A DNA stretch of 64,000 nt from Carettochelys insculpta (taxonomy: Eukaryota; Chordata; Testudines; Carettochelyidae). Under the pieces are notes generated by a model. The model did no database searches. It worked only from the letters and a program-made list of their open reading frames with translations, and had not been told where the DNA came from. The stretch lies in the NCBI RefSeq assembly GCF_033958435.1, contig NC_134152.1:10588001-10652000 (forward strand). Reading direction: 5' to 3'. A program made the translations under genes and the position numbers. Within the stretch, counting starts at the first letter, position 1, and each line of letters begins with the position of its first letter. Positions 1-10,030 of this stretch are shown here, piece by piece.

Positions 1-2750
1 GGTGTAGACAATAGCAAAGTTATCTTGAAATTACAGCTGTTCTCTCAAAATAACTTGGCTGAATGGCCGAAACCTCACAGTACCACACTTAAACACAGTA
101 TTGTGACACTTGTGGCCCATCGGGCTTCTACGTGTGACCCATAAAACATTTTGTTTACTGATGTCCATGTGCAGAGTTGACAGATTCCACAGGTTTCTGC
201 TCACGTAGGTTTTTTCCTAGTGGTAGTATAAAAGTGGCACACATGTAATGCAAGGGAACATGAAGTGAGGTGTGTGGTTTTTTGCACACAACAATGATTG
301 TGAGAGCTGTGAGCTCCCTCTGCATCCAATCAAAGCCCTGCTGTGGTTGGAGCTTTGTAAGGATACACAAATTGTATTTGCATCCTCATCTGCATCTGCA
401 AAAATGAGCCACAGAAATCTGCATGCACACTCACAGATGTGGGTACATGGATATAAAGTGAATATCCGTGGATTTGCAGGTTTTTAACTATGGTTCAGCC
501 AGCAAACCCTGCAAATGTACATATGCATGTGCAGTTTGCAAAACTACCCAGTCCCAAGAGATCATCTTAGTTATGACCATCTTGTGGCCCAGGGACATGG
601 GTCCACTCACTAGTCTAGATTGCCCATTGCTGCTCTAACTCCAGAGGCTGCTAGGCTGGTAAGTACAACTGCTTTCCATACCAAATCCAGTAAACACAAT
701 ACAGGATGTTCAGAGTAATTCAATTAATGAGAATGAAAAGTTAACAGTGTTCTACAGAAAATGAACGCAAGCGTTTTTGCTACTTGGCTGGTTAGAAATT
801 GGACTGTAGATAATTGAGATGGCGTGAAACACCTTACAATTTTTAATCCATTAATTCCCATACTGTCTCATGCCTACATTGGGAGGCTGTTATGATTGGT
901 CAGTTCATTATAAACAATTCTGCCCCATTTGCTCTGGCATTTTGTACTTGTTAGTCCATCAATACATGGAATGAACATTTGCAAATAAAAGAAGTGAATA
1001 AAGTGTCTCCAATCCACTGTTTTACAAAAGGATTTGAAGACAGATTTTATAAATAGCAATGGAACATTTTGAGGCAGATGCTAGAACTCTGCTTAAAGGT
1101 GGCTGGGATTATTTTTGAGGCAAAATGTGAGCGTTTCTTCATGGGGCTTTTTGAATATTTTGGTGTTTCAATATAGAAGTGCTAGTCACAGTTTTGTGAC
1201 ATAATTCCAATTCAGAGGCTCAGTCCCAAAACTTCAGATGAAGCTAATGAGCATTTTGATAATATCATGGTTTAAATTATGCTTCACTCCTTTGAACTGT
1301 TATTATGTACTGTTGTCACTAGTGCAGAATGATTGTTCCCATTCTGTGAGAAGCTGCTTTTCTGAAGGCATATAGGGGAATTGACAGGCTACTTGTTATA
1401 GTATAATTCATACAGATGTAGCATGTTTGAATTTTGAGTGAAAGTGTAACAAGTAAGTAGCCAAGAGCTAGACTGTCATAGGAATTGAGAGACAAAGATG
1501 CCTTCTCCTACGTCAGTCATTTGCACCTGCTTTCATAGCACAGTTTTGGTTAAATGATTTTTAGGTTTTTCCCAAATTCCAAATGAATTGTTCATAGTAC
1601 AGAGACCTATTAATTTATCTCCTAAAGGTACCCCATGCTGACTGGTCCATTTTCTCATAACCAGCTGAGTCAGGGGTGTGTACCTTGCAGTCTCTTCCTC
1701 CAAGTTAAAATGATCCTGGGTCTGTGAAATTTGACCTAATCTTTCCTCTGCACCAATACAATAGTGCTATATTGACTGCACCAATTGAACTAGCAACAGA
1801 AATTATTTGGAGGGGAAGTAATTGGGACCTTAATGTTTCAAGAACCAAAGCTTTTTTTGTCCTCGCTGGCCCATACAAAAACACTTCAAAATCAGCTACT
1901 TCAACAGTGTTACAACTGACTTTGTTAATTTTGTATGAAGGAGCCAGACAGCCTCCATTTTTTTCTAGTCTACATCTGCAAGAGTCTTTTCAACCTAATG
2001 GCTACAGAGAGCAGGAGCATTATTCATAGGCTTATGTAGAGCGCTGTCCTGGAGCCTTTTTATCTTTTATTACCAGATTGACACTGCTGCTTTGATAGAT
2101 TCATTTGTTGGCAGGAGGATACTACAAGCTATATGTCTGTATTTGCATTTCTTCCTGCATCCTTTTCCATCAGCACTTTGGCAAATCCTAACATTAAATC
2201 ACTGCTGAGGAAGAAAGGAATGTTATGTAAGTGATTACATTCTGGTTAATGGTTTGTCATATCCCTCTGTTACAGCCAACACTATACCAGACTCTCTACA
2301 TATCCCTTTCTTATTCTTTGTTCTTTGATATTTATTCGTTGCTTGGTAAGGGTGCTAATGTGGAGTCTTTCTTAATCCCAGACCCTTAACAGAAAAGCTA
2401 TGGGGGTTGAAATGTCCTCATTTGCCTACACTAGGATAATTTATATGTATACACAGAGCTATATCCATCTATCTATATGTGTGTGTGTGTATATATATAT
2501 AAAATTTCCCTTCCTTACAAGCACCTTCTTAGCTTCACTGATGCAAGCATAGAAGCCTTCATGTTACATTAGCCTATTAGCATTTTAAGCACCAGATCTA
2601 TTAGTTCTGCCTTAGCAGGGTTAGATGACGCAGTGCTTGAAGGAGACTGGACTTGAGTCACTTCATTTTGAAGAAGACACCATCAAATGGAAGACATGGG
2701 ATGCTTTATTTTTGGTTGGGGTCCACAGCCACCATCCAAAGAGAAGGAGA
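1..2750. other. AT-rich host DNA without recognisable gene
   Basis: No open frame here resembles a known protein. The first ~60 bases look like the subterminal part of a TCTACAC-type MITE (gtgtagac followed by aagttat-rich sequence), too short to place. A small TG/TA microsatellite lies at about 2478-2500. Base composition is that of ordinary AT-rich vertebrate intergenic or intronic sequence. Confidence 0.6.
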
Positions 2751-2754
2751 TGAG

Positions 2755-3035
2755 TGGTGGTGACTGCGGACTCCCTCTTACAAGGGATGAAGTCATCCAT
2801 CTACCTTCCAGACTCATGAAGTGTGCTGCTTGCCTGGAGCTAGAATTGGGGATGTGATAGAGTGCTTGTTGAGGCTGATCAAGCCATCAGACCACTACCC
2901 TTCCTACTTCTCTATGTTGACACCAGTGATTCTATTAAGAATATCTTGAGAAAGTCTGGGGCAAATGGTAAAAGAGTTTGAAGCACAAATCACATTCACA
3001 TACATCCTTCCTGTTGAAGGAAAAGGCTCAGGTAG
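2755..3035 (+). pseudogene. CR1-type LINE ORF1 fragment (SGNH-like region)
   Basis: Reading the plus strand across frameshifts gives ADSLLQGM, then VCCLPGARIGDV-like residues (partly broken), then LLRLIKPSDHYPS and VKEFEAQITFTYILPVEGKG. This order matches the GDSLL...VCCLPGA...PSDYYP region of the esterase-like ORF1 carried by CR1 LINEs of birds and turtles. The first Asp-Ser of the GDS motif is present, but the frame is interrupted several times, so this is a dead fragment. It ends just before the older Harbinger remnant. The assignment rests on motif memory, not a search. Confidence 0.55.
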
Positions 3036-3135
3036 GCTACACTGAATTATGGAGGTAAATGCACTCCCATCGCTCCCTCCCCTCTCCTGTTACATAAAGG
3101 GGATGTACTTGGTTATGTGCATCCTTATGCCGTGG

Positions 3136-3350
3136 TAAGGGCAACCATATTTCCCTGTCCCAAACGTCCACCAGTGCCTGGGGAGATGGGAAGAAGGTGG
3201 GAGCCACTGCCCCTCCATGGGAGCCCTGGGGAAGCAGCAGCCTCTGGAAGTCCCCAAGCCCTGGGGAAGCAGCCAAAGCATCTGCAAACCACTGCCAGTC
3301 TTTGTGCTGCAACTCATGTCAAGCCACCCGCGTCTTGCTCCAGCTGGACA
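3136..3350. repeat. Decayed non-autonomous DNA transposon fragment
   Basis: The segment starts with gcaaccatatttccctgtccc and continues with gggagatgggaagaaggtgg and gccctggggaagcagc. The same order of motifs (gtgaccatatctccctatccc, then GC-rich sequence with ccttggggaggcag) occurs in the unit at 48587-49120. It is probably one end of the same family. No target duplication is visible. Confidence 0.35.
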
Positions 3351-3401
3351 ATGATGAAGCCCACTGCTTCTGGTGAGCTTCAACTGACAGAATTGCATCT
3401 G

Positions 3402-4117
3402 CAGTGGCTGCGGAACTTCTGAATGATGGAGGCCATCTTCCCAGAACTCTGTGAAAGGCTTTATCCTACCTTCAAGTGACAGGACACCTGCAGCAGACTT
3501 TCTATTCTTGTGCAGAAGTGTGTAGTCATCACCCTGAGGAAGCTTGCCATGCTGGACACCTACTGCTCCAATGGGAACCAGTTCAGTGTAGGGAAACCTA
3601 CCATCAGGTTCATGCTCCTGCAGGTCATCCACACCATCATCTAGACGCTGCTGCACATGATTGTCACTCTGGAAAACATGGATGCCATTGTGGATGGCTT
3701 TGCCACCATGGTGTTCTCCAACTGTGGGGGTGGGTGTCCTAGACAGTACACACATCCAAATCCTGGCCCCCACTCACCAGGTTCCATGCTAGGTCAACTG
3801 AAAGGATGACTTCTCCATGGTGCTGCAGGACCACTTGTGCTACTTTATGGACATCAGTGTGGGATGCCTGGGAAAGGCTTACTATGCACACATCTTCCAG
3901 AATTCTTGCCTCTTCCAGAGGATGCATACTGGCACCTTCTTCCACAACTGCACCATAAGAGTCACTGGGGGGGACTTGTTTATCATCCTTCTGGCTGAAG
4001 CAGCCTACCCTTTTCTCCCCTGTCACATGAAGCCCTACGAGGACAGCATGGCCCCCAGCAAGAAGGACTTCAGTGCCAGGCGGAGCAGATAGCACATGGT
4101 GATGGAATGCACATATG
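3402..4117 (+). pseudogene. H0: old HARBI1-like transposase, 5' part
   Basis: Translating across stops gives LQWLRNF, FPELCERLYP, then VVITLRKLAMLDTYCSNGNQFSVGKPT, aligning collinearly with the H1 and H2 transposases. Next come DGFATMVFSNC and VLDSTHIQI, which keeps the first catalytic Asp. A degenerate middle follows, then EAAYPFLP and MKPYEDS. The second catalytic Asp region (VGCLGKAYYAH) is lost. Stops occur at 'TII*TLL' and others. The intron found in H1-H3 is absent at the equivalent site: QV-IHT reads straight through. The reading frame is broken at 4117 by insertion of H1 and resumes at 8813. It is more divergent than H1, H2 or H3, so it belongs to an older subfamily. Confidence 0.85.
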
Positions 4118-4400
4118 AGCCGTGTCTACATGTGCACGCTACTTCGAAGTAGCGGCACTAACTACAAAATAGCGCCCGTCACGGCTACACGCGTCGGGCG
4201 CTATTTCGAAGTTAACTTCGATGTTAGGCGGCAAGACGCCGAAGTCGCTAACCCTATGAGGGGATAGGAATAGCACCCTACTTCGACGTTCAACGTCGAA
4301 GTAGGGACCGTGTAGTCGTTGCGCATCCCGCAACGTCGAAATTGCCGGGTCCTCCATGGTGGCCATCAGCTGAGGGGTTGAGAGACGCTCTCTCCAGCCC
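4118..4400. repeat. H1 left subterminal region with inverted short motifs
   Basis: This region is packed with small palindromes: ACTTCGAAGT, CTATTTCGAAG, TTCGACGTT and AACGTCGAA. It also carries TIR-core variants such as ggctacacgcg and cgtgtagtcg. Nearly the same sequence forms the Myb/SANT-side end of H2 (27690-27921) and of the short derivatives at 12066 and 49838. In Harbinger systems such subterminal motifs are candidate binding sites for the Myb/SANT protein. That role is inferred here. Confidence 0.6.
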
Positions 4401-5210
4401 CTCAGCTAAATGGTGGCCGCATGGAGCGGCCCCTTAAAGGTCCCCTCCCCCTCCCTTCCTGTGCAGGAAGCTGAGGGAACGTGCAGGCGGTAGCCCAGAC
4501 ACGCGGCCAGCCTGCACATCCCTCAGCCAGCACAGCCACCCACCCAGCTGCGATGGCTGCCCTGCAGCCCCCCGAGCGCCCCCAGGGGACCCCCCCCAAG
4601 GGGAGCCAGGGCAGTCAGGCAGGCACCAGGCTGGCAAGCGGCAGCGGGGCCCCTCCTGGACGGAGGCCAAGCTGCGGGACCTGCTGGGGCTCTGGAGCGA
4701 GGAGGAGGTGCTCCAGGTAATAGGGAGCAAGAGGTGGAACGCGGATGCGTTCGCTCGGCTGGCCGACAGCCTGGCTGCCCGGGGTCACCCTGCCCACAAT
4801 CCTGATCACGACGGGAGTAAGGTGAAGGAGCTGCAGCAGGGTTACTCCCGGGCCCGGGATGCGGCCAGCCGATGTGGGGCTGCCCCCATCACTTGCCCCT
4901 TTTACAGGGAGCTCAGGGACATCCTGGGCCCCCGGCACACCTCCTCCCCTCTGGCCACCCTTGATACCTTGGCCGACGAGCCCCAGCAGGCCCTGCAGCC
5001 GGAGTCCGCCCCGGAGGTAAGCCCCGCCCCCCCGGGGGCCCCCCCCAGAGCCCACCCCCGGGACATCGTGGCAGGAGGAGGAGGAGGAGGAGGAGGAGGG
5101 GGGCTCCTCCTCTGCAGAATCCGGGCTGCAGATCCTCCTCCTGCCATCCCAGAGCAGCAGCCGGGCCTCCGCCCCCTGGGGATCTCCAGACCGTGGGAGT
5201 GGACCGACAG

Positions 5211-5457
5211 GTAGGTACCCCCCTCTGGTGTACAACCCTGGGCTTGAGGGGCGGGGGGTAATAGATATGTGTCCAGGGCCCCCCACATGCTCACATGGCC
5301 ATGGCCCCAAGGACAGCAGGGCCATGGCCCTCACAGCAATGCATCAGCCCCTGCCCGCCCCAAACCCCGCACGACAGTGCCATGCCCCATCCCCGGGCCA
5401 GGGTGGAGCGGAACCTCGAGGGGCCCCCGGGAGGAGGGGGTGAGACACCCCGCAGCA

Positions 5458-5500
<43 letters not shown>

Positions 5501-6099
5501 GTGATGGTGTGGGGGGGGAGTGCAAAAGGGAGACTCAGGCTACATATGAGCAACAAGAGCCGAATAGCTCCCAGGGAAAAGGATGATCGTGGGGCTACAG
5601 CTGGCAGGTGACACCTCTGCCCTGAACAAAGAGGAGGGAAGAGCCGAGCTGGCTTGGAATTGGGGGGGGAGGGCGGGGGCCACAGGTAGAGGTTAGGGGA
5701 AGGGAGAGCTGGAAGGCAGCCAGCCTGAGGTGGGGGAAAGCTGCATCCCAGAGGGGCCCCCCTTGGGGTCTTCTCCCCACGACGGGTTGGAAGGACTGTC
5801 TCTTCCGACAGCTGGTGCTGTCACTCCTGGCAGAAACTGAGCATCTGTGGCCTAAGAAACCTCTCCTGCTGTCAGACCCTGCGGGGTGAAGTGAGAGTCG
5901 CTCCCACCAGGGGATGGGGTGCAGGGCAGGGGGACCCCTGAACCCCATCCATCACAGTAGCATCTCCCGGGGACGGGGATGGGGAACCTGCAGCACAGGG
6001 CTGGGGGGACAAAGGCCACGGCTTAGAGGCCCACACTAACGCCTGTCTCCATTCTTCTTCCCCCCCCTCCTCTCCTGTGTCCCGCACCTGCACCATCAG
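5211..6099 (+). other. Intron of the H1 Myb/SANT gene
   Basis: An intron of about 890 bp runs from GTAGGT to CCATCAG. It contains a CAG tract at 5452-5500 and G-rich stretches. The equivalent intron of H2, on the other strand, has the same layout including the triplet tract. The older acceptor used by H2 and H3 (CAG before the CYGCACCATC block) is mutated here to CCGCAC. A new AG appears 12 bases downstream and keeps the frame. Confidence 0.6.
5452..5500 (+). repeat. CAG triplet repeat
   Basis: Near-pure CAG units lie inside the intron of the H1 Myb/SANT gene, interrupted once near the start by CAA. The H2 copy has a matching CTG tract on the plus strand at 26587-26630. The repeat was therefore present in the family ancestor. 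Confidence 0.9.
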
Positions 6100-6768
6100 A
6101 AGGACCGGAAGAGAGCGCCGGCGAGGCCTCAGTGGTCCCGGAGAGCCCTCCGGGACCATCGCCCCAGGCCAGCCCCTCGGCCGAGGACCGACTGGCCCCA
6201 CGGCGGGCTAGATGGCGGACCCCGCACCACCACCAGCCGACGGCGACGGACCCTCAGCTGCTGGCCATCCATCGACGGCAGCTGGAGGTCGCAGAGCAGC
6301 ACCTGCAGCTGCAGGAGCCGGCACTGGCCTGGCACCAAGAGGCATGGGGGGCCTACATGGAGACTTTTAACCGCCTGGTGGACTACCTGGCCCCCCATGC
6401 CGTGCCGGCCGCCGTAGCACCCTCGGTGCCTGCTCCACCCGCCGCACCACCAGCTGCTCCGCCCGTCGCCGTCCCGTCTGCCGTCGCCCCGCCACCCACC
6501 GCTGAGGGCCAGAGCGCCGAGGGACCCCTGGAGCCATCTGAGACTCGCTGGGCATATCTTCCGGTGCGGCCCGCCCCCAGCCAGCCCCGGACAGGGCTGC
6601 GACCGCAGCGGGGCTCCCGGCCGGCCACGCCCAGTGCCGGACTATAGGGACGAGGGGCCCGGGACGTGGCCCCCCCATTGTATATAGTTTAAACTTATTA
6701 TTTGGTGCCCCCGTTTGCCCTGTCCCCCCCATGTAAAAAGTTCTCCCCTTTATCCTCCCTGGTTTTCT

Positions 6769-6812
6769 TTTTATTAATGAGGACAATTGTTTCTTCGTAT
6801 TGTTTTATTTGT
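6769..6812 (-). promoter_or_regulatory. Candidate polyadenylation signals for the H1 transposase
   Basis: TTTATT occurs on the plus strand near 6769 and 6805, which is AATAAA on the transposase strand. It lies about 240-270 bases beyond the expected stop. The convergent Myb/SANT gene ends at 6647, so the two 3' regions lie side by side in AT-rich sequence. The hexamer is the only evidence. Confidence 0.35.
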
Positions 6813-7042
6813 ACATATTAGTTTGTTTCCACATGTTTGTGTATAGTTTGTTCTTGTTTCATATATTTACAGTTAAAAAAAAAAGTTCTGAAAGAAAAAG
6901 AAGTTTAAGTTCAGCCACAACTGCATGCTGCCATTTGTCCAGGAAAAGTGGGAGGGGGGTGCGGTGGGGTGCTCCATGGTGTGGGCGTTGGGGCAGGAGT
7001 GTGGTGGATGAAGGGGCAGGCAGTGGGGGGCCTGGGCAGAGT

Positions 7043-8476
7043 TCACCCCGCGGCCTCATCATTGAAGTGGGCCCGCAGGGCCTCCCGGACCCGGGTCCCT
7101 TCGGGGTCCACCTGATGACTGGGGGCAGCAGGTGGCTGGACGTCTGCCCTGCCGGCCTCTGCAGCCTAGCCCTGGAAAAAGGTCTCCCCCTTGCTCTCCA
7201 CCAAATTGTGCAGGGCGCAGCAGGCACCCACAATCTGGGGGATGTTGTTGGGGCCCGCATCCAGGCGGGTCAGGAGACATCTCCAGTGCCCCTTCAGGCG
7301 GCCAAATGAGTGCTCCACCACCTGGCGCGCGTGGTTCAGGTGCTCGTTGAAGCACTCCTGGCTAGCGGAGAGATGGCCCGTGTATGGGTGCATGAGCCAT
7401 GGGCGGAGGGGGTATGCCGCATCTGCGATGACGCAGAAGGGCATGGTGGTGTCTCCCAGAGGGATCTCCCACTGGGGGATGTAGGTCCCTGCCTCCAGCC
7501 GGCGGCAGAGGCCCGAGTTCCGGAAAACCAGGGTGTCGTGGGTGCTGCCAGGCCAGCCCACATAAATGTCCTGGAAACGTCCCCAGCTGTCCACCAAGGC
7601 CTGGAGGACCACAGAATGGTAGCCCTTGCGATTCAGGTATCGTCCTCCACTGTGATGTGGGGCGTGGATGGGGATGTGAGTCCCATCCAGAGCCCCGAAG
7701 CAGTTGGGGAAGCCCAGTGTGGCAAAGGCCGTGATGGTGGCATCTGGGTCCCCCAGCCTCACGAGCCTGTGCAGGAGCATGGCGTTGATGGCACGCACAA
7801 CCTGCAGAGAAAGCACATGGGACAGCACCAATGAGGGGTGAGCAGGGTGTGCGTGGCCCTGCCCTGCCCTGCCCTCCTCTGCCCTCCCCCGCCCTGGCCT
7901 CCCCTCCCCTCCCCTGCCCTCCTCTGCCCGGGCCCCCCTCCCCTGCCCTGCCCTCCCCCCGTGGGTTCTCTTACCTCCATGAGGACAGCCCCGACGGTGG
8001 CCTTGCCAACACCAAACTGCTGTCCCACGGATCGGTAGCTGTCGGGAGTGGCCAGCTTCCAGACAGCGATGCCGACCCTTTTCTGCACTGTGAGGGCACG
8101 CCGCATGGCCGTGTCCTGGTGCCTGAGTGCGGGGGTGAGCCACTGGCACAGCTCCAGAAATGTCTGCCGGCTCATCCTGAAGTTCCTGAGCCAGCGGTCG
8201 TCGTCCCACTCCCCAAGCACCAGCCGCTCCCACCAGTCGGTGCTGGTGGGGTAGCTCCACAGCCACCGGCGTGTGAGGCGGGGGCGGGGGGCGGGGTGCT
8301 GCAGGGTTAGGGGTTGAGCTCTGCTGCCCTGGGGGCAGCTTCTCGTCCGGTGTAGCAAGGAGGTGCTCAGCTGCCTCCCGCATGGCATGGAGCAGGGCAA
8401 GCCCTTCTTCTGCCGGGAGGGCTGGGTGGACCTCTGGCTGCTGCTGCTGCTGCTGCTCCTGCTGCTGGGGGTCCAT
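7043..8476 (-). pseudogene. H1 HARBI1-like DDE transposase gene
   Basis: This is the Harbinger nuclease that cuts the element ends. Exon 1 (8476-7975) starts with a poly-Gln MDPQQQ leader. A frameshift near 8280 in a G-run separates the leader from GEWDDDRWLRNFRMSRQTFL and KRVGIAVWKLATPDSYRSVG (helix-turn-helix-like region). The exon ends at ATGGAG|GTAAGA. The intron is 7974-7802, with CCCTG-type repeats. Exon 2 starts VRAINAMLL. All three catalytic residues are visible: D in GALDGTHIPI, D in GSTHDTLVF, E in VVEHSFGRLKG. CCALHNLVESKGE follows. A TGG-to-TAG change at 7166-7168 removes the last ~40 residues present in H2. The full frame would end at 7043. It is convergent with the Myb/SANT gene. 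Two lesions make it a pseudogene as written. Confidence 0.85.
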
Positions 8477-8639
8477 GACTGCGGTGCCCGGGGTCTGTGT
8501 GCCTATGGCTCCTCAGACCGCGTGCTGTGCAGGCTGAGTGTGTCTGGTAGGGGCCCTTTAAGGGAGTTGCCCCTTGCTAGCTGTTGCCCCGGAAGCGCTA
8601 GTCCGCCCTGTGACCCTGTCTGCAGCTGTGCCTGGCATC

Positions 8640-8812
8640 CCTATTTCGATGTGTGCTACTTTGGCGTGTAGATGTTCCCTCGCTGCGCCTATTTCGATGT
8701 TGGGCTGCGCAACGTTGAAGTTGAACATCGACGTTGCCGGCCCTGGAGGACGTGTAGATGTTATACATCGAAATAAGCTATTTCGATGTAGCGTGCACGT
8801 GTAGACGTAGCC
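8640..8812. repeat. H1 right subterminal region with TIR-core copies
   Basis: It holds three spaced copies of the terminal core: gcgtgtagatg near 8670, acgtgtagatgtt near 8752 and the terminal acgtgtagacg. Paired ATCGAAATAGC and TTCGATG palindromes lie between them. The same arrangement stands at the transposase side of H2 (23023-23215), 12066-12270 and 49838-50040. Confidence 0.6.
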
Positions 8813-9180
8813 ATGGCTAGCTCAAGGGCAGATCAGGTATTTCCTCACCTGCCTGGCCCTCAGCAATCAAAACATCTCCTTAGCAGTGGCAGCCTGTTGT
8901 GTGCTCCACAACGTGTGTGAGAGCAAGGGGGAGCTTTACTATCAGTGAGCTGGGATGAGGCAGATCATCTGGCCAGAGTCTATCAACAGCTGAACACTGC
9001 TGCAATATGCAGACCACATCATGGGGCTGTGCTCATCAGGGAGGCCTTGAAGGACAGATTTCTGAACGGCCACTTCTGAAACAGTCCCCTGTACCTCTCC
9101 ACAAGGGACCTCTGCTTTTCTTTGTATGCCTCTCATCCACCTCACTTCCCATTGTACCCCACTCCCTTGTAGAGAAAACA
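8813..9180 (+). pseudogene. H0: old HARBI1-like transposase, 3' part
   Basis: Removing H1 and one ATG duplicate makes the reading frame run from CTY into G-stop-LKGR, the conserved block around the third catalytic residue. After a frameshift the sequence gives VAACCVLHNVCESKGELYYQ, the C-terminal HARBI1 signature. After its stop at 8945-8947, IREALKDRFLNG lies near 9036-9075. AATAAA at about 9180 is a plausible poly(A) signal. This is the other half of the gene at 3402-4117. Confidence 0.85.
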
Positions 9181-9189
9181 ATAAAGAAC

Positions 9190-9410
9190 ATTTTGTTGAG
9201 CAAAACAATTTTTATTGCAGGATATACAACAGGGGCAAGACAGAGACAGGTATCTGAAATGCAGGAGAGGGGAGGGAGACTGAGGGATGGGCCTGCCTGC
9301 CTCCAGGTGGTGGAGAGACTGTGGCTGCCCAGGAGGTCCCACTGCCCCATGATCTGGGGTCCTGGTGGCCCCTGTTGAGATTGGGTGGGGAAGGCTGGTA
9401 GGAGGATGTG
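9190..9410 (-). pseudogene. H0: possible 3' end of a Myb/SANT gene
   Basis: The minus strand reads as a Pro/Ser/His-rich segment (PISTGATRTPDHGAVGPPGQPQSLHH). It directly follows the transposase 3' end in convergent orientation, where the Myb/SANT tail lies in H1 and H2. Sequence alone does not prove identity. It is cut off at about 9411 by a LINE insertion. Confidence 0.4.
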
Positions 9411-10030
9411 AACATAAAAACATAAAATGCCCATACCAGATCCAACCAAAATCCATTCAATGTCATTGTCCCAGAGGAAGTGACCAAACAGGTAAAAATG
9501 AAACAATCTCACTCCTGCCATCTGTCGTAGCTTCTGATAAAAAGAGAGAGGGAAGCCACTCCTTACCCATCCTGGCTAATAGTCATTAATCAACCTAACC
9601 TCCATGAATTTACCTAGCTCTTTTTTAAACTCTGTTACAGCCTTTCCAACCTTCTCTGGCGAGGAGTTCCACATTACATTTTGTCTGTGCACTGTGTGAG
9701 GAAGAGTTGTCTTTTATTTGTTTTACACTTGCTGCTTATTAATTTAATTTGGCATCCCCTAATTCTTATATTATGGGAACAAGTAAACAATTTTTTCTGT
9801 GGTCACTTTCTCCACACCACTCCTCATTTCATACACCTCTATCATATCTTCCCTTAGTCTCCTTTTTTCTAAGTTGAAAAGTCCTATTCTCTTTAACCTC
9901 TCTTCATATGGGACCTTTTGCAACCCCCTAATCATTTTAGTTGCCTTTTTCTGAACTTTTCTAATGCCAATATATCTTTTCTGAGATGAGGAGACCACAT
10001 CTGTACACAGTATTCAAGATGTGTGTGTAC
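9411..10030 (-). mobile_element. CR1/L3-type LINE 3' fragment
   Basis: The minus strand encodes VQKKATKMIRGLQKVPYEERL and LFNLEKRRLREDMIEVYEMRS, the conserved C-terminus of CR1-group reverse transcriptase ORF2, followed by a 3' region. The copy at 57900-58745 on the plus strand is the same family. It lies inside or at the edge of the H0 remnant, so it arrived later than H0. It is truncated at its 5' end. Confidence 0.85.

Larger units (their letters stand above)
4553..6647 (+). pseudogene. H1 Myb/SANT-like DNA-binding protein gene
   Basis: The start ATG (MAALQPPERPQGTPPKG) matches the MAARQPPQRPQGTPPKG start in H2. A 1-base indel near 4610-4625 puts the start out of frame with the Myb/SANT domain. 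That domain (WTEAKLRDLLGLWSEEE, GSKRWNADAFARLADSL, KVKELQQGYSRARDA, CPFYRELRDILG) lies at about 4667-4930. Exon 1 is followed by an acidic/Ser-rich stretch and ends at a GACAG|GTAGGT donor (5210). Exon 2 (6100-6647) follows a pyrimidine tract and CAG. It encodes QLLAIHRRQLEVAEQHLQLQE, likely a coiled coil, then a Pro/Ala-rich tail ending at TAG. In known Harbingers this protein binds transposon ends and carries the nuclease into the nucleus; that role is family knowledge. The junction frame fits phase 1. Confidence 0.8.
4118..8812. mobile_element. H1: near full-length PIF/Harbinger transposon
   Basis: The left end reads AGCCGTGTCTACATGTGCAC. The reverse complement of the right end reads GGCTACGTCTACACGTGCAC. 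Both are followed by a CTACTTCGAAGTAGC or CTACATCGAAATAGC palindrome. ATG flanks the element directly on both sides (4115-4117 and 8813-8815), a 3-bp target duplication typical of PIF/Harbinger. Inside are a plus-strand Myb/SANT gene and a minus-strand DDE transposase gene, arranged tail to tail. The unit is strongly GC-rich compared with its flanks. It sits inside the older H0 transposase. H2 is its close relative in opposite orientation. Confidence 0.9.

Noticed and set aside
4615..5334. 239-codon minus-strand open frame in H1
   Set aside because: Antisense to the Myb/SANT domain. GC-rich sequence with few stops makes long shadow frames, and the domain motifs are on the other strand.
5452..5500. 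Poly-Ser/Ala/Leu peptides from the triplet tract
   Set aside because: The tract lies in an intron flanked by plausible splice sites.
7310..7834. 174-codon plus-strand open frame over the H1 transposase
   Set aside because: Antisense of the DDE region. It has no domain of its own.
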